DNA of 64,000 bases from contig CM062808.1 of the NCBI GenBank assembly GCA_031772625.1, positions 475,661,655 to 475,725,654 on the forward strand, in the 5' to 3' direction. The translations under genes and the position numbers were made by a program. The stretch is from Pinus tabuliformis. Lineage: Eukaryota > Streptophyta > Pinopsida > Pinales > Pinaceae. This document shows positions 1 through 11,999 of this stretch, piece after piece. Positions within the stretch are counted from its first letter, which is position 1. The number at the start of each line of letters is the position of its first letter. Under the pieces are notes generated by a model that saw only the letters and a list, made by a program, of their open reading frames with translations, made no database searches and was not told the origin of the DNA.

Positions 1-608
1 CTTGGATATGATTTTCCTCATGATCTTCTTACACAAATGGATGCATTGGAAATTCTCTTATACTTAAGATAATGTTTCATTTCTTTTTCAATAGAATAGC
101 ACTAACAAATAAAAACAAGTTTTTGTGATTTTTAGGATAAATTTGCAATTTTGTGGTGCAGTAAGAACCACTCATTTACTAACCCTTCGCAGGAAAATTT
201 CAATGAAATAAACGATTGTGAAAAATGAACACAAGCAAAGATTAAAGAGCAATAATTTCAAGTATGAGATCGATTCTTTTCATTTTACTTTCTAAATCCA
301 AATTTTAATAATCAATTAATGAAATCTTGAGTATGCTCTCTTCCTGCGCTTTGTGTGACCTCCCAAATAATAAAAACAATTAAAAAAATGCATAAAATCA
401 ACATGCACCTATGTCCTTGGCCTTGAACTCTATTTTTCAAATAAAGGGGTGATCTCGAGGGTTTGCACTGGTTTACGATCACCTTGAAGTTAAAAATGCA
501 AATTTTGAAATTTCCAATGCTAAAGAAATACTAAAATCAGTGGGATAGCTTGAAAGCTTGACGCCTGCTGGTGTGTGATTTATCACTAGTAGCGAGAAGG
601 CATCGCAG
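1..608. other. Host flank left of element A, no clear gene
   Basis: AT-rich sequence outside every element I can delimit. I see no convincing reading frame or RNA gene here. Short stretches look like intron sequence, and a CAG at 606-608 precedes a coding-like stretch. It was contiguous with 41025 onward before element A inserted, so it is probably intron or degraded gene sequence of the same host locus. Confidence 0.45.
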
Positions 609-745
609 TTGTCCGACCCTAAAAAAAATTGTCAAGGAAGCTGCTTGGGAATTTTGCATTATGTTGCTATCTTGTGCTCATCGTGGAGCCATAAGTTCTT
701 CTGGATGGAGACCATCCCATTAACGGAACCCTTGAAGTGGCAGAG
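609..745 (+). pseudogene. Left half of a decayed host exon split by element A
   Basis: A coding-like stretch begins after a possible splice acceptor (CAG at 606-608). It reads through residues such as IVKEAAWEF, then LLSCAHRGAISSSGW, and shifts frame by one base near 718. Skipping element A and one target-site copy, the frame continues at 41025. The family is not recognised. The exon may belong to the same gene as the RING-type fragment at 41593-42062, which is the next coding-like segment on the same strand. The frameshift shows it is no longer functional. Confidence 0.45.
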
Positions 746-1348
746 TGATGCAAGAGCATGAGGCTTGAAGACAAAAGGTTTCGAATTTATCCCAAAAATA
801 CAAAAGAAGTTTACAAGCAAAGGAGTGGGATCCTTTAGCTGTCAATTTACAAAGTTTTCTAGATAGGATTTGAGCTAGGATTTAGGGATTGAGTGATTTT
901 ATAATTAATTCAAGCTGTTTAGATTCAGTTGAGATTCTCAAGGAGAATATCAACCAGATTACATATTATCTAAGATTAGGCAGATTCAATCCATGGATTA
1001 AGAATATGATTGTTAGAATGAAATGGTATTATGTAAGTTTTGAATGATTGTAAAGGAGTTTTGACTGATTTGGTTTGATTAGGCCATGTAAGATTAAGGT
1101 ATAGAAACTGTATTTCTGTGTATTTGTGTATAATTGGTCAATCCCAGAGGCATTGTATTCCTTCGAAATATCTCTGAGTTCTATTGATTTCCTATTTTAC
1201 TTTTGAATTAGAATTTGTAAAATATGTATTGCATCACCAATCTTGCGTTTTCCGTGTTTTGAGATAATTTGGTTATGATTAAAAACATTGGAGAATATGG
1301 TTTGAGACAAGTTAAATGTAGCGGAGGTGTCAAGTTTGGCAGAATAGA

Positions 1349-3333
1349 TGATCTGAAAATGGGGCACTAAGGCTTCTTGTCAAGCTTACAAGAACCTCTC
1401 CCACTTCCAAAGCTTATATGTTCCCAAGATCTAGTGATTAACCAATTGCGGAATTAAAAAGTGCTTGAAATAGGTGTATGCTTGTGTTTTTTTTAACTGT
1501 TTATGTGTTTTGAGTTCATTTTCTTATGCTGATATAAAATGCATACAACAACAAATAAAGCAACAATTAAACAACACACAGCAATGAGCAATCACACATA
1601 ACAGGGATATTAATTTGGAGTTCACCCAAAACTCTTGGGCTACATCTCCTTGAGCCCTAGTCAACTCAACTAGGCTCTCTAGGATTATGGTATCATGCCT
1701 TTTACAAAATCCATGCTCAACTCCACTGGTTTACACAGAACACAATGGGTTTAGGACCCCATCTTATCCCTGGCTCTGAAGCTCTTTGGCTTTCTGGCTC
1801 TGGCTCTTGCTCTGGCTCTCGGCTCTGGCTCTGGTTCTGGTTCTTGGCTTTGGCTCATGGCTCTGGCTCTAGCTTTGGCTTTGGCTTTGGCTCTGGCTCT
1901 AGCTCTTCGGCTCTAACTTTTCTGAGCTCTCTCTCAGCCTCTGCGTGAATCAATGGATCGCTTGACCTCCAAGCGTCCCTTAGCAACCTTCCAGCGGCCT
2001 TCAGCAATCTCTGCTGCTGTCAATTGAGCTTTTTTGATTCACTTGACCTCCAAGTGACTCTAAAACTCTTTGTGCTCTTCTCCTCTCCTCAATCATGCTC
2101 TCTGGCTTCTTTGAGGCATTCTTCCAACTCTGTGGCTTCCATTGTGATCATGTGGAATCATTCCCTTTCGCCTCTGTGGCTCTCTGTGCTTCATAACGCA
2201 TCACTATTCACAAAACACCCATTTGCAGCGTGGCACAATGATTAGGGGTTGTTACAAAGGAATCGGGGCCTTCCTTCAGGCAAAAACCCGAAAAAGGCCA
2301 AATTTCCAATACACAGAGAATAGGCACGGAAATACACTATCGGGCGCAATTCCCAGACTTCAAATTCTATGAAATCGCCCCTATAAACCCATCAGGTCCG
2401 CCATTTATCGGCATATCACAATCGCATAGGCGGGAGGTCTAAAAACCTCAATACACGGGAATACAAAGAAAATCTGAAAAACCAGATTTCAAATTTTATG
2501 CAATTGGGTCTATAAACCCATCATATCTGCACTTTTATCAGCTTGGGGATCGCCAATCTTGACCATTGATTTTCTCCCCGATTAGACGGTCCATATCGCA
2601 TCACATATCGCTATCGCATTGGCCCTTTGTGTCGGGGATCACCAATCTACCGACCGCCAATTAAATCTAAACCGTTGATCTCTTTTCCGATCCGATGGCA
2701 GAGATCACCTGTCGCAAATTGCATGTCGCAATATCGCATTTGTAACGGCCCGGCGTTCCCCCTTTGGTTATGTCGATTGTCGATTTTCCAATCTGCTAAT
2801 TCAATCGCAACCGTCCATTCCTACCTGGATCCAATGGCTGACATTGAAGCACTCATCTCACTGTCGCATAATCACATGTTGCATTTGTAATGTTCCGGGG
2901 GTATTTCCTTATATTATTTGCATATGTTGATGCCGATTTCCGACGCCGATCATTGAAATCGCTTCATCGCCCTCCCAGGGGATCCCAACATCGGGCGAAG
3001 GCCTACCTCCGATGCGATAAGTCGGAGGTCGCAACCGGAGGTTCCTTCCACCTCTACTTTAAGTCCTCCTTTTAACCTTCCGATGCGATTTTTCTCAATG
3101 AGCCTTTTAGGCCATTTTCATAAGATTTTTCCTCTTTTTCAAAGGACAAAGGGCAACTTCATTCTACAATAACTTCTGCATCCGAGGTCCGTTTTAGCCC
3201 ATTCAAATTGCAGTAGATTCAAAATGAAAAGATCTATGCAATGGGACTATTTCCAGGAGCACCCTTAGACTTTTATTTTCCTCTGTGAGGAACACTTAGA
3301 CTTAGAAGTCTATCCAAAATCCATTTTGGATCA
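1349..3333. mobile_element. TSD-flanked 1985-bp insertion, probably a solo LTR
   Basis: It begins TGATC and ends GATCA and is flanked by perfect ATAGA copies (1344-1348 and 3334-3338). The A 3' LTR at about 34505 lacks it. The ends are imperfectly inverted over about 13 bases (TGATC, two or three variable bases, AAATGG). I see no RT, integrase or transposase. TG and CA ends with a 5-bp duplication fit a solo LTR of a long-LTR gypsy element. A non-autonomous element with short inverted repeats is the alternative. Two internal stretches, near 2360-2420 and 2495-2545, are related and share TATAAACCCATCA. Confidence 0.7.
1775..1905 (+). repeat. GGCTCT/GGCTTT hexamer array
   Basis: About 130 bp of degenerate tandem hexamers (GGCTCT, GGCTTT, GGTTCT) inside the 1985-bp insertion. 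On the + strand the array would read as Gly/Ser/Leu/Trp-rich low-complexity peptide. I treat it as a simple repeat, not a gene. Confidence 0.8.
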
Positions 3334-4003
3334 ATAGAGAAAAGAAACCTGATAAAATCATGTTAACCCAAAGGAGTCTAGAACCATCCGATCTACAGAT
3401 CCAATAGATCTAACGGTCATCGCGCATCAATAAGCTCGTACGTTTGGTCAAGGAAGAAAGGCGGTTTTATTAGTGAAGTTTTTTATCAGGTGAAGAAAAG
3501 TGGTATGCAGTCTTTTGAAATTCCAAGCGATTTCATTTATCGACCGACACGTAGCACTTGGGTGGAGAGAGAAAACCACTTTATCGGGTGGATAAACATT
3601 GCGCAAGATCTCTGTCCGATATCGTTGTTAACCGTTGGATCAAATGGGCTTTGATCAATGGTGGAGGATTGCCGGTTAGTTTTGTCGATCAGGTGAATAA
3701 AAAATCGTCAGATTAAAAGATAAGATCAACGGCGGAGAGTTTAATGCAATAATGGTTGTAAAAAAAGTGGACCCGATAAGGAATTAACCACAAGTTTGAA
3801 TTCCTTTTGATTTCTTGGCAATTCAAAGGTTGTCATATGGTGGTAAAATTAAGTAGTTCTGCTAGTTTAGCAGAATAGCCAAGTTTGGAAGTAGATGACT
3901 GATACTCCAAAGGAAATCCATAAACAAGTTCCACTTGAACTTTCAAATATCATTTTTGGATTTAAACGATTATCCATTACACCTGCACCCAGGCCACCAT
4001 TTG

Positions 4004-4015
4004 TGGTATCCGAGC
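4004..4015 (+). other. Element A primer binding site (initiator tRNA-Met type)
   Basis: TGGTATCCGAGC begins four bases after the LTR end at 3999. It differs by one base from TGGTATCAGAGC, the common plant initiator-methionine primer site. Confidence 0.75.
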
Positions 4016-4065
4016 AGCCTACTAACACTGAACAAGATCTCAAGGATCAGAAAAATAAATCCAAC

Positions 4066-5256
4066 ATGGCTTTCAGAGTTGGAGGAAGAGGTGGCGGTCG
4101 AAGAAGAGGAAAATGAGTTGCAAATGCTGAAGTGTTGGAAGCTATGCAACAGATGCAAGCTAGATTGGAAGCAATGGAAATGGGAAGAGATGCAGATGTT
4201 GGAGATGTCAGTGAACCTGAAGTTGGAGCTACAGAAGATGAGGAACCTGCAAATGTAAATCTTAAAATGAGATTCTTTAAGTCAGTATTGAGATCCACAT
4301 CCAAGCCTAGACTCGAAGTTTCAATCTACATAGGAATCTTAAGCCCTGAGGAATTGATAGACTGGATAAATGACATGGAGAAATTCTTCGATTATGAAGA
4401 AACAGAAGAAGGAAAGAAAGTGAATTTTGTTGTCACAAAACTAAAAGGACATGTGGCACTTTGGTAGGATGGAGTGCAGGCAGAAAGAAGAAGACTTGGC
4501 AAATAACCAATCAAGAATTGGAACAAAATGGTGGCAAAACTGAAAAGTAAGTTTTTTCCAAGTGATTATCAGCAAACATTATTTAGACAGATGCAGAATC
4601 TTAGACAGAGGTTTATGACAGTAAAGGAATACACAGAGGAGTTCTACAAAGTGAGCATAAGAGCAGGACAAATCCAAGATACATATGAGAAGGTTGTAAG
4701 ATATGTGAATGGTCTCAGAATGGAGATCCAAGATGAGATAAGTGTATTGTCTCCTAAAACAGTAGAAGAGGCTTATTAGATGGTATTGAAGGCTGAAGAA
4801 AAACTCATGAGGAAACAGTCTGCCAGAAATAGAGGTACTTTGCGAGGAAGGGGAAGTCAAGGTGGAAGAGGAAGATCTATAACACCTAGAGATGGAGCTA
4901 GCAGCAGCTCAAGTCAGCATGCACCCTCAAGAAGTGATGAAAGTGGCAGAGGGAGTTTTTCTAGAGGAAGAGAAGGAAGAGGTAGAGGAAGAGAAATCAT
5001 ATGTTATAGATGTAACAAGTTGGGACACAGAGCTTATGAGTGCCTAGAAAATATGGGAATGAATCAGAGGAATGCAATTGTTGCAAAAACTGAAGAGGAA
5101 GCAACAAAAGTAATAGAAGAAGAGAATGTACCAGAGAAAGGGGAATCTTTGGTAGTCAACAAAATTTTGTTAAAACCAGCTAAGGAAATTGTTGAACCAG
5201 CACAAAGAAAAACCTTGTTCAGGACTATGTGTAAGATTCAAGGGAAGTGTTGTTAG
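4066..5256 (+). pseudogene. Element A gag (capsid and zinc knuckle), broken
   Basis: Gag forms the virus-like particle that packages the element's RNA in the cytoplasm. The likely start is ATG 4066, the first in-frame ATG after the primer site. An Arg/Gly-rich start is followed by a Met/Glu-rich helix (about 4130-4200), a capsid-like region (4260-4780), an RGR-rich segment and the zinc knuckle CYRCNKLGHRAYEC near 5000-5040. One frame is held throughout but is stopped near 4116, 4467, 4505, 4779 and 5256. These are mostly changes of Gln, Trp or Arg codons to TAG, TAA or TGA. Gag and pol appear to have been one frame. Confidence 0.8.
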
Positions 5257-7080
5257 ATGATAATAGATAGTGGTAGTACATATAATTTGGTCTCCACAGA
5301 AGTGGTGGAGAAGTTGAAATTGAAAACAAAGAAACATCTAACACCTTACAAGGTGTCATGGCTTCAAAAGGGATATCAGTTGGTAGTGAATGAGCAATGT
5401 GAAGTGGAGTTGCAGTTGGGAAAGTACAAAGACAGAATTCTATGTGATGTGATGCCTATGGATGTGTGTCATATATTGTTGGGTAGACCTTGGTAGTATG
5501 ACAGAGGAGCTATGCATGATGGAAAGAATAACACATACAAATTTAGCAAAGATGGTGTCAATCATACATTGCTACCAATAGCAGAAGAGGATACATCAAA
5601 GAAACCTGATCCAAAGACCCTTTTGCTGAGTGGAAAGGAGTACTTGAAGCAGATGGAAGAAGATGAGGTAAGTTTTGTGTTGGTTTGCAAACCCAAGGTA
5701 ATAATTACTTCCACAAAAGTTTCTAATTTACCAATTGAAATTCAAGAGATGCTAGACAGTTATTGTGATATCATTGTAGATTATTTGCCTGATGAGTTAC
5801 CACCCATTAGAAAAATCATTCATCACATAGATTTGATTCTAGGAGAAAATCTACCTAATAAAGAATCTTACAGGATGACTCCCACAGAGAATGAAGAGAT
5901 CAGGAAACAGGTTCAGGAACTGTTAGACAAGGGACTGATTAGAGAGAGTTTGAGTCCTTGTGTAGTGCTAACAGTGTTGAGCCCAAAGAAAGATGGAGGC
6001 TGGAGAATGTGCACTGATTCAAGAGCAATCAATAAGATAACAATAAGGTACAAATTTCCTTTACCTAGAATCGAAGATTTGATGGATTGTTTGAGTGGAG
6101 CTAGATATTTTACAAAATTATATTTAAAGTGGTTATCATCAAATCAAAATTAGAGAGGGAGATGAGTGGAAAACTGCTTTTAAAACCAATGAAGGATCGT
6201 ATAAATGGATGGTAATGCCTTTTGGATTGTCGAATGCCCCTAGTACATTTATGAGGCTCATGAATGAAGTTTTGAGAGAATTTATTGGTAAATTCGTAAT
6301 AGTATATCTGGATGATATATTAGTTTACAGCAGATCAAAAGAGGAACATGTGAGACATCTGAATTATGTCTTACAGAGGCTACAACAAGAGAAGTTACTG
6401 TTAAATTTAAAGAAATGTTCATTCATGAAGGAGGAGTTGGTGTATTTGGGCTTTGTCATTTCTATTGAGGGGTTAAAGATGGATCCAGAGAAGATCAAGG
6501 CTATCATGGAGTGGCCTTCACCAAGAAGTGTCTTTGAGGTAAGAAGTTTTCATGGTCTTGCTAGTTTTTACAGGAAATTCATAAAGAATTTTTGTAAGAT
6601 CAATGCTTCAATTATTGACATAATAAAGAAGGACAAACAACCATTTAAATGGACTGATGAAGCATAAAATAACTTCTAGTTGTTAAAGAGAAAGATTATT
6701 GAGAAACCTATTTTGATTTTACCTTATTTTAATAAACCTTTTCAAGTGAAGTGTGATGCCAGTGGAGAAGCCATTGGAGCTGTTTTGAGTTAGGAGGATA
6801 GGCCTGTAGCTTATTTTAGTGAAAACTTGAATGAGTCAAAGAAGTAATACTCTTCTTATGACAAGAAGTTTTATGCAGTGGTGCAATCTTTGAAGAAGTG
6901 GAGACATTACTTGATGTCCAAGGATTTCATATTGTATTCAGATAACCATGCATACAATACATTATGCAACAGCCAAAGCTTAACTAGAAGCATGCAAAAT
7001 GGGGAGAATACCTTCAAAGTTTTAATTTTTTGTTAAAACATATAACTGGTCAATCAAACAAAGTAGCAGATGCCTTAAGT
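5257..7080 (+). pseudogene. Element A protease, reverse transcriptase and RNase H, broken
   Basis: The aspartic protease is marked by IIDSGSTYNLVS at the start and LLGRPW near 5490. RT follows with CTDSRAINK near 6020, [12 protein letters not shown] near 6220 and the active site [10 protein letters not shown] near 6310. RNase H has CDASGEAIGAV near 6750 and ADALSRK near 7070. A one-base frameshift near 6125 moves RT from the gag frame. Further stops lie at about 5494, 6665, 6680, 6793 and 6846, nearly all of the Gln-to-stop type. The element would have copied RNA to DNA in the particle; this copy cannot make the enzyme. Confidence 0.85.
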
Positions 7081-7932
7081 AGAAAAATCATTTTTGTTAA
7101 AGAAATTCAAATTCAAGTGTTGGGTTTTAATTTTCTTAAAGAGTTATATGAGAAAGATCTAGATTTTAAAGAGACATTTGAAGCTTGTAGAAATCATGTT
7201 TTGTTAGACAGAAGAAAATGGTTGGATTATTTCCTGCAAAAGGGACTGTTGTTTAAAAGAAATCAATTGTGCATACCAAGTTGTTCTATGAGGGATTAAT
7301 AAGGAGAAACATAGTGGAGGACTTGGAGGACATTTTGGTGTAGACAAGACTTATGAACAGTTGAGCAGGTTTTATTTTTGGCCAAAGATGAGAGCTAAAG
7401 TGGAAAAGTATGTGAAAAATTGTAAGGTCTGTCAGTATGCAAAGGGAAGGAGCCAAAACACAGGTTTGTATGTTCCATTACCTATTCCAGATAGGCCTTG
7501 GGATATGGTAAGTATGGAATTTGGTTTTGGTTTACCAAAAACTCAAAGGGGACATGATTCAATTTATGTAGTAGTTGACAGATTTTCAAAAATGGCACAT
7601 TTTATTCCATGTTATAAAACCAGTGATGCTACTCACATTGAAAATCTGTTTTTTAAAGAGATTGTAAGATTACATGGGTTACCTAAGAGCATTATTTTAG
7701 ACATAGACACCATATTTGTTGGACATTTCTAGAGGACATTGTGCAAGAATCTTAGAACTAAACTGAGTTTCAGTACTGCTTATCATCCTCAGACTGATGG
7801 ACAGACTGAAGTGGTAAACAAAAGCTTGGGTAATCTTCTAAGAAGTCTTGCAGGTGAACATCCAAAATAGTGGGATCAAGTATTGGCACAAGCAGAATAT
7901 GCTTATAATGATTCTCCTAATAGGAGTACAGG
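7081..7932 (+). pseudogene. Element A integrase, N-terminal and core part, cut by element B
   Basis: The zinc-binding end has His residues near 7310-7335 and CKVCQ near 7425. The catalytic core shows SMEFGFGLP near 7510, where the first catalytic Asp of the usual SMDF motif is Glu. It then shows the second Asp region near 7700 and GQTEVVNK with the catalytic Glu near 7805. Stops occur near 7299, 7730 and 7868. The frame ends where element B begins at 7933 and resumes at 33229. A mutated catalytic residue plus stops make this copy inactive. Confidence 0.82.
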
Positions 7933-9722
7933 TGTTTGGTCAATTTAGTGTCCTAAATTGCTCTACATAAATTATCAATCCGGGTATCGTAAACTGATGA
8001 AGTGTAGTGCACTATATGTGCTAGATGACCCTTCTTACTTCAGTGTTTTTTAGTTTTATGTTGTTTTGGGGTTTTGATCCTTTAATCCCTATTGATTTAC
8101 AATGCACTTAACAAAAATCTTAAATCTACTTCTGCTAAAGAAATGAAATGAGGACTAAGAGTGCTTTAAGTCAAATTTGGAAGTAAAGTTTAACCAAGAA
8201 AAGGAAAACAGAGTTTCTATTTCTACTATTTATTATTGTTTCCAAATCATTAACTAAAAGGACTCAAGAGTGAAGTTGCAACTAGAACAAGGCTTATGAA
8301 AAATTAAAACTGAAAGTGAAATTGTAGTTATCTATGATGGAAACAAAACTAAAATGAAATACTGAAAACCGAAAATGAGATTACCACTACTGTTTAGTCT
8401 ATTGTAGAATCAGAACTTAATGAGAAATTGAGAATGAAATTGCAACAAAACTAAATGAAAGACTAAGACTGAAAATGAAATTGAAACTAATCTACTATGT
8501 AAACTAAATGAAGTGCTTAGTTACTCTGCTTCACAATTTTGGGAGAAAAACCTCCTTGTGATAATATTTTGAGGAATTCTGTACTTCATCATTTTAAGAG
8601 AAAATAAATGCAAAAATGCAGAAAAGACTCATTACATAAATGAAGTATTCAACCACTTAGTTTAAGATGAACCATCAACTAGAAGGGCTTTTTAGAAACA
8701 TTCACTTACAATATGAGTCACTAAACTAGTAATAAAATGGAAAAACAGTAATGGCACTGATCAATTTTAATTAAAAACCTAAAGACTAATGAAACAACAA
8801 ATGAAATAAATTACTCTACACTACTGAACTCAACTTCAAGCTACTAATAAGAAACTAGAAAGAAATTAAACAAAAGAACTATTCTGCGTTAGTAAGAAGA
8901 TGACAAAGATTGCATTATGAACAAGGTTAGAAAATGGTTATAAACATCATGGAAAAACACAGTGAATTTACAGTTCAACTATGAAAGACAAAACAAAAAT
9001 GAAATGTAACCTTAGCCAGCGCAGGGGCCCTCTGCAACTACTCAGGTTAAATGTACTTAATCAACACTCCAACAAGCACTTTCAGGTATCCATGAAACAC
9101 ACAGTCTTCATATTAAAAAAAGAGAATGGGTTCTCAATAATCTGAACTTAACACATGAGCAAATTCAAACTAGTTCTGCGTTCTTCACACAGGTATTTAT
9201 AGAGAAATTATACAACTGTTTTATGGAGAAAAATAAGCTACAGCAAAACACGTAGGCAGACAAGCACACAGAATTCTCTTCCTCAGTTGCTGGAGACATA
9301 AATCTAAGGTGATGGTTGTTGGATTTGGTTGCACAAATGGCTGATGAAGTCCGTGGCCTTAGGAAGTTGTTTCGGATCCCATCACTGTGAAATGTGTACA
9401 AAACATAGTCCTGTTTGCCTTAGGTCTCTACGTTTGACTTTCCTTTGACTAGAGTCTTCCTTGTTGACCTAGGATATATGAATAGGACGCGATCCATGCC
9501 ATGATGTTTTCCAAGTTGCTCATGTAATTAGTTTCTCCTCCTAACCCCTGGAACCTGTAAAAGCATGGAAGTAGCTGCGGAACAGCTGATTAGCTGCAGA
9601 ATAGGCTGTGTTCCGTAGCTAAAAGACAAAAACTTATTCAAACAGCAAACATAAAAGTATAACATGTAAATCACTAAAATGTTCTCCTTAAGGCAATGTA
9701 TAATGGTCATTGATGATAGGAA
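7933..9722 (-). repeat. Element B 3' LTR, missing its inner terminus
   Basis: It aligns with 31321-33147 along its length with scattered changes and small indels. At 9722 the match stops, whereas the other LTR continues 76 bp to a CTCAACA end. The missing part would be the start of U3, next to the polypurine tract. It contains degenerate purine-rich repeats (GAAAATGAAATTG-like, about 8300-8500) and no gene. Confidence 0.82.
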
Positions 9723-9745
9723 ACTTCCTCCTCCTACTGCATTTG

Positions 9746-11335
9746 TTATGATATTTCAGCCAAAACATCCAACTTCCTCTTCTTGCTTTTCTTTGCACCC
9801 ACTGCCATCCTCGGCTTCCTCATGAGAAATCTGTACTTGAGGTTAATAAGTGCCCTGTTTAGCTTCTTATTCTTCCTTTTTAGTTTTCTGTTCTTCTTGT
9901 GCCATAAACCCAAGTGAAGCATAGTGTTGTCATGGATAATCTTATCCAACTTATTCTATTCTTTTAAGGCTTCATTTTCTCTTTGCATGTGCCTGTTCAG
10001 AACTTCTAGCTCATAGATCTCCTGTTTAAGGGAGCTAGTTAGAGTTTCTTGTGAGGTGGCAGGCTTCTCTAGATTAGCTGAAGTCCCTGGGTCTACTGAT
10101 GTACTCTTTTTCTCCAATGACTCTATGTAGTCATAGATTTGTTGTTGGATTGGATCAATGCCAGGAGAAACTCTTCTTGGGCTGCCCTCAAAGTTATGTG
10201 GAGGAGAGTTTTGTGGGCTTTGCTCATATGGAATATTATCAGGGGACTGAGCTGGAGTTTCTTCCTCCAAATTTATAAACTGGGCCTCTTTTGATTTCGC
10301 CTTCTTCACTCTGCCCCTGAGCCTAGAACTCCTCCTCAAGTTTTGGAAGCCTAAGGTTTCTTCTTCCGTATCCTTTTTCCTCTTTCCTTTCTCTTTATCT
10401 TCCTTGATACGTTCCTTGATTTTGATTAATCTTTCAGAAAGCAGTTGTTCATCCTCTTTAGGTGATGAAGGTTTAGGAATATCCTTGTGAATTTCTTCAA
10501 CCTTTTCTTTCATTTTTCTCCTCTGCTTAGTCTGCTTTCTGATCTCTATTAATTTCTTAGAGATTGGTTCTTCTTCATCGTTTTTCTGTGCTGAAGTTTC
10601 AGGGGTGCTTTGAATGGTGAGACTAGTCTTCCTTCTCCTACTTCTTTTAACAGGACTTCCCTCAAACAAATCTGGAGCATCTTGAAAGAAATTCCTTACC
10701 AAAAAGTCCTCCCATGTATCCCCTACACTTCTTAAATGAAATTCAACAAGAATCTTCACTAGTCCATGGTGATATAGAGTGGTTTCTATTGATTCAACTT
10801 TCTTCTAAACATTAGTTGCCATTCTTCTCAAACTATTCAACAGGAAAAATGGAAGATTGAGGGTTCCATTCTCTAGAAAATTCATTAACAGTCGTATATG
10901 ATACACATACATAGAACCAAACCTCCCTTCGCATGTAATAAACTTTTGCAGAATTAACAACATGCTACTCCATTTGTTTTTAAGTGCAGAGATTGGAATC
11001 CCTTTTCTAAAAACTGAAGTGTCCATACCTGGATTTTTAAGAATGACCTTCCAGGATTCATCATGAAACTCTTTGTTCTTAAACCACCTTTCTCCTAGCC
11101 TTGGGAGTTCTATTGCTTCAGATATAAAGGACTTGGTAACTACAAATTTGATGTTAACTATTTCCACTTCCATTCCATCAAATGACTTGGCAAAGGATTT
11201 AGTGATTTCCTTATGGTAACCGTTGAATTTTTCAATGAAACACAACCAACCAGCCTTCTGTAACATTCCCTTCAGCTGCGGATAACCCTCCATGTACTTC
11301 ACCCCTATGGGTTCAGTTCTAACAATGAGCCCCAT
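9746..11335 (-). pseudogene. Element B extra ORF in the envelope-like position
   Basis: Three open segments on the minus strand share one frame and together span 530 codons, interrupted only by TAG near 10805 and 9954. Both stops sit where Gln would be a one-step ancestor. The first third (about residues 1-176) has a globular look with GWLCFIEKFNGYHKE and LPRLGERWFKNKEF. This pattern resembles the uncharacterised plant transposon-associated domain found after pol in Athila elements. The middle is Lys/Glu/Ser-rich and disordered; the end is basic with possible coiled coil. I see no clear signal peptide or membrane segment, so the envelope label is positional only. Function unknown. Confidence 0.6.
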
Positions 11336-11999
11336 AACTTCTGTTCTTGGCTACTCTTCAAAATTTCTCTCACTGTCTGAGAAATGGAATGATTGCGTAA
11401 AGAGCACTATGGACTATGTATATAGAAACAGAATAACGTGGATATGGAAACGGAATGATAGAGTATATGGAAGCAGAATGACCAGGAACAGAATGACTGT
11501 GAATATGAAACAAAATGACTGTATATATGGAATATATGGAAATAGAGTAGCTGTATACATAAACTTTGTGAAAATAGAGTGATTGTATGCACAAAGAGGC
11601 TGCGTAAGTATGAGAAAAAAACTTAGTGTAATAAATGAAAAATCAGGGTTTGAAGAGTTTTACATAGATAGGTCATGTCATTAATCTAACCGTTAATAGG
11701 TGTAGCTGTAGAAGTCCGGTTAAGTACGAGTCATGGAGTTTAAAATGGAGATTTGTTATGAAGGCATCATTTGACCATTTGGCATTGAAGACGGAAGATA
11801 TGGTGGCGACATCGTGGTAGTCAAATCACATAATGATCAATCAAGGAGACATGTGATCATACATGTTATACAAGCTTATGTTTTTCAATTTCTTTTTGAA
11901 ATAAGTTTTTGTATTTTACCTTTGGAACCTTACCTTCCGCTTGTTAATATCTTGATGTTTGCTTCCATAGGTGCTTTAGGCATGATTGGTCTTCAAAGT
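11336..11999 (-). other. Element B spacer with degenerate short repeats
   Basis: Non-coding part of B upstream of the extra ORF. Positions 11385-11590 hold degenerate repeats around GAATGACTGTATATATGGAA, so small frames there are artefacts. B continues beyond element C at 24836. Confidence 0.6.

Larger units (their letters stand above)
746..3999 (+). repeat. Element A 5' LTR, interrupted
   Basis: The LTR matches 33911-34738 plus 40582-41019 along its length. It is broken by the insertion at 1349-3333, with ATAGA on both sides. It ends CA at 3998-3999, four bases before the primer site. Its last part contains a spurious open frame from 3895 that runs into gag; the primer-site position shows that frame starts inside the LTR. 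Confidence 0.88.

Noticed and set aside
1745..1948. Gly/Ser/Leu/Trp-rich small protein
   Set aside because: Product of a GGCTCT hexamer repeat; no homology pattern.
3895..4258. Open frames starting inside element A's 5' LTR end
   Set aside because: LTR end (3999) and primer site (4004) show the frame starts in the LTR; real gag starts after them.
11370..11594. Small Ser/Ile/Tyr-rich proteins on both strands
   Set aside because: Arise from degenerate GAATGACTGTATATATGG repeats.
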